Shown piece by piece: positions 5,712 through 6,596 of a stretch of DNA of 6,596 nt. The DNA is taken from assembly GCA_017962285.1 (NCBI GenBank), contig JAGCVR010000137.1, forward strand, positions 1 through 6,596. Direction: 5' to 3'. The DNA comes from Muribaculaceae bacterium (lineage in GTDB: Bacteria; Bacteroidota; Bacteroidia; Bacteroidales; Muribaculaceae). Below the pieces are notes generated by a model. That model was not told the DNA's origin and searched no databases. It saw nothing but the letters and a program-made list of their open reading frames with translations. Numbering within the stretch: the first letter of the stretch is position 1; every line of letters starts with the position of its first letter. The position numbers and the translations under genes were made by a program.

Positions 5712-6389
5712 TTACTTTCCTGCCTCAGCTTTTGCACGTTCCAGATACTTGTCGATTCCGTTCTGAGCAGCGTACATGGGGAATTTATCTTTCAGGCTCT
5801 GATAGAGTTCAGCCTCTTGGGCATATTTTTTCTGCTCGCGGAGAACCACGGCTTTCTTTATCATGAACAGCGGCGTGTAGTCGGGGTTGTCCTTCGAGAG
5901 TGAAATCGCCTTGTCGAAAGCTCCGATTGCCTTGTCGAGCTGCTTGAGGTTTACATAGCAGTCGCCCAGCAGCGATTGTGAAGCGGGGCCTACGATGTTA
6001 CCTTTGGGGTCGAAGTTGTTCAGGTATCTTGCGGCTTCCTCATATTTGCCTTTTTGGTAAAGCAGTATTGCTGCATTGAGATTGGCGCGGTTCGCGGGTT
6101 TGTTGCTGTAGCTGTCGGCAACCTTCTTATAACCCAGAAGAGCGGTTGAATCATTTCCGTTGAACAAAAGTTCCATGTCGGCCTTGGAAATATCTTCGGT
6201 AGCATTCTTCAGGTTGGGGTTGCGGAAGCCATAGATGTAAACCACTGCAATCAGGACCAATGCGAGAATTATGCCTATTGGCCAGTAAATCAACTTCTTG
6301 TTGTTTTCGAGTTTCTGTTCAAACGTCGATAGCGATTCGTTGAATTCTTCAAGCGAAGTGCGCACGTTTCCTTTTTGTTTCTTTGCCAT
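5712..6389 (-). CDS. Membrane-anchored tetratricopeptide-repeat protein
   Basis: This 225-residue protein has a charged cytoplasmic N-terminus (MAKKQKGNVRTSLEEFNESL), one transmembrane helix at about 33-54 (LIYWPIGIILALVLIAVVYIYG), and a TPR domain beyond it. The best repeat is SLLGDCYVNLKQLDKAIGAFDKAISL (139-164). A degenerate repeat precedes it (about 103-128, with YQKGKYEEAARYL) and another follows (about 174-203, with KKYAQEAELYQSL). The layout of short N-tail, single helix and periplasmic TPRs resembles YfgM-type proteins, which are scaffolds near the Sec translocon in E. coli; functional equivalence is inference. The start at 6389 gives a natural MAKKQK beginning and is preceded by an AT-rich leader. 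It is transcribed toward pyrH and ends in a strong hairpin. The edge gene at 6544 is divergent. A protein-protein scaffold in the inner membrane is the safest description. Confidence 0.82.
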   Translation of the reverse strand: MAKKQKGNVRTSLEEFNESLSTFEQKLENNKKLIYWPIGIILALVLIAVVYIYGFRNPNLKNATEDISKADMELLFNGNDSTALLGYKKVADSYSNKPANRANLNAAILLYQKGKYEEAARYLNNFDPKGNIVGPASQSLLGDCYVNLKQLDKAIGAFDKAISLSKDNPDYTPLFMIKKAVVLREQKKYAQEAELYQSLKDKFPMYAAQNGIDKYLERAKAEAGK

Positions 6390-6438
6390 TTTTAGAAAAT
6401 ATGTTATTCGTTTAGTTATTCTTTTTATTTTGGACTTG

Positions 6439-6446
6439 CAAAATTA
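6439..6446 (-). promoter_or_regulatory. Candidate -7 box of the TPR gene
   Basis: On the minus strand TAATTTTG matches TAnnTTTG exactly. A partial -33 (ATTG, 6472-6469) lies 22 bases upstream. The start site would be near 6433, leaving a leader of about 44 bases. The AT-rich background makes a chance match possible. Confidence 0.42.
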
Positions 6447-6500
6447 ATGCTTTTTTGTTGAAAATAAGCAATATTTTTTCCTTTTTTTGATTGCAAGCAC

Positions 6501-6508
6501 TATCTTTG
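6501..6508 (+). promoter_or_regulatory. Candidate -7 box of the right-edge gene
   Basis: TATCTTTG matches TAnnTTTG exactly on the plus strand, 35 bases before the ATG at 6544. No clear TTTG sits at the expected -33 distance; that stretch is T-rich (TTTTTTCC). Together with the box at 6439-6446 this makes 6390-6543 a divergent promoter region. Confidence 0.45.
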
Positions 6509-6543
6509 TCATAAGATTAAACAAAAATCACGCTTGATTTAAT

Positions 6544-6596
6544 ATGGCACAAAAAGAAAACGACCCTGCCCAAATGGTGATTCTGGGTCAGTATAA
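6544..6596 (+). CDS. Start of a plus-strand gene cut by the window edge
   Basis: An ATG at 6544 opens a frame that stays open to the edge: 17 complete codons reading MAQKENDPAQMVILGQY, plus two bases (AA) of the next codon. It is preceded by a plausible -7 box and an AT-rich leader, and it reads away from the TPR gene, so it is probably a real gene start. The Q-M-x-I-L-x-Q-Y pattern faintly recalls the N-terminus of SecB-type chaperones, but those usually continue with I or V, and the next codon here begins AA (Lys or Asn, or a stop is excluded). The family cannot be assigned from so little. Confidence 0.5.
   Translation, partial: MAQKENDPAQMVILGQY

Noticed and set aside
6544..6596. Naming the edge gene secB.
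   Set aside because: Only 17 codons are visible and the next codon begins AA, which does not fit the usual residue after Q-Y in SecB.

Overview
The window looks like chromosomal DNA from a gut-type Bacteroidales bacterium. This rests on family content (a glycine-lipid acyltransferase pair, a Bacteroidetes-style Wzi/capsule-assembly beta-barrel start, a paralogous-type P-loop ATPase), on AT-rich leaders with little Shine-Dalgarno, and on several matches to the Bacteroidetes -7 promoter box TAnnTTTG. The moderate GC content would suit a Muribaculaceae-like lineage, but that placement is a guess.

Left part (1-2017, minus strand): a compact operon read right to left. It runs glsA (PlsC-like O-acyltransferase), glsB (GNAT/OlsB-like N-acyltransferase), then the N-terminus of a secreted Wzi-family protein cut by the window edge. 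Gaps are 11 and 5 bases. GlsB and GlsA together should make glycine lipids (N-acyl glycine, then O-acylation).

Middle (2018-3575): a 97-base divergent regulatory region carries a -7 box on each strand and a perfect 9+9 bp palindrome between them. It drives glsA leftward and, rightward, a 486-residue polytopic membrane protein that resembles GT-C type glycosyltransferases and is otherwise unrecognised.

Right-centre (3597-4881, minus): a single P-loop ATPase with Walker A/B motifs and a probable C-terminal winged helix. Its promoter is packed with TTACG half-sites arranged as two palindromes, which suggests local regulation. A hairpin at 4823-4854 separates it from pyrH.

Right (4882-6389, minus): pyrH (UMP kinase) preceded by a membrane-anchored TPR protein. 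Between them is a textbook hairpin plus T-tract (5627-5660) that is either the TPR gene's terminator or an attenuator in front of pyrH, since no separate pyrH promoter is obvious. A 154-base AT-rich divergent region (6390-6543) then leads to the first 17 codons of a plus-strand gene at the edge.

No RNA genes, CRISPR arrays, insertion sequences or broken genes were seen. No stretch over 300 bases lacks a gene. The most unusual items are the operator-like architecture at the ATPase promoter, the palindrome in the glycine-lipid divergent promoter, the unrecognised GT-C-like protein beside the lipid operon, and the hairpin before pyrH. Nothing here by itself demonstrates a new biological system.
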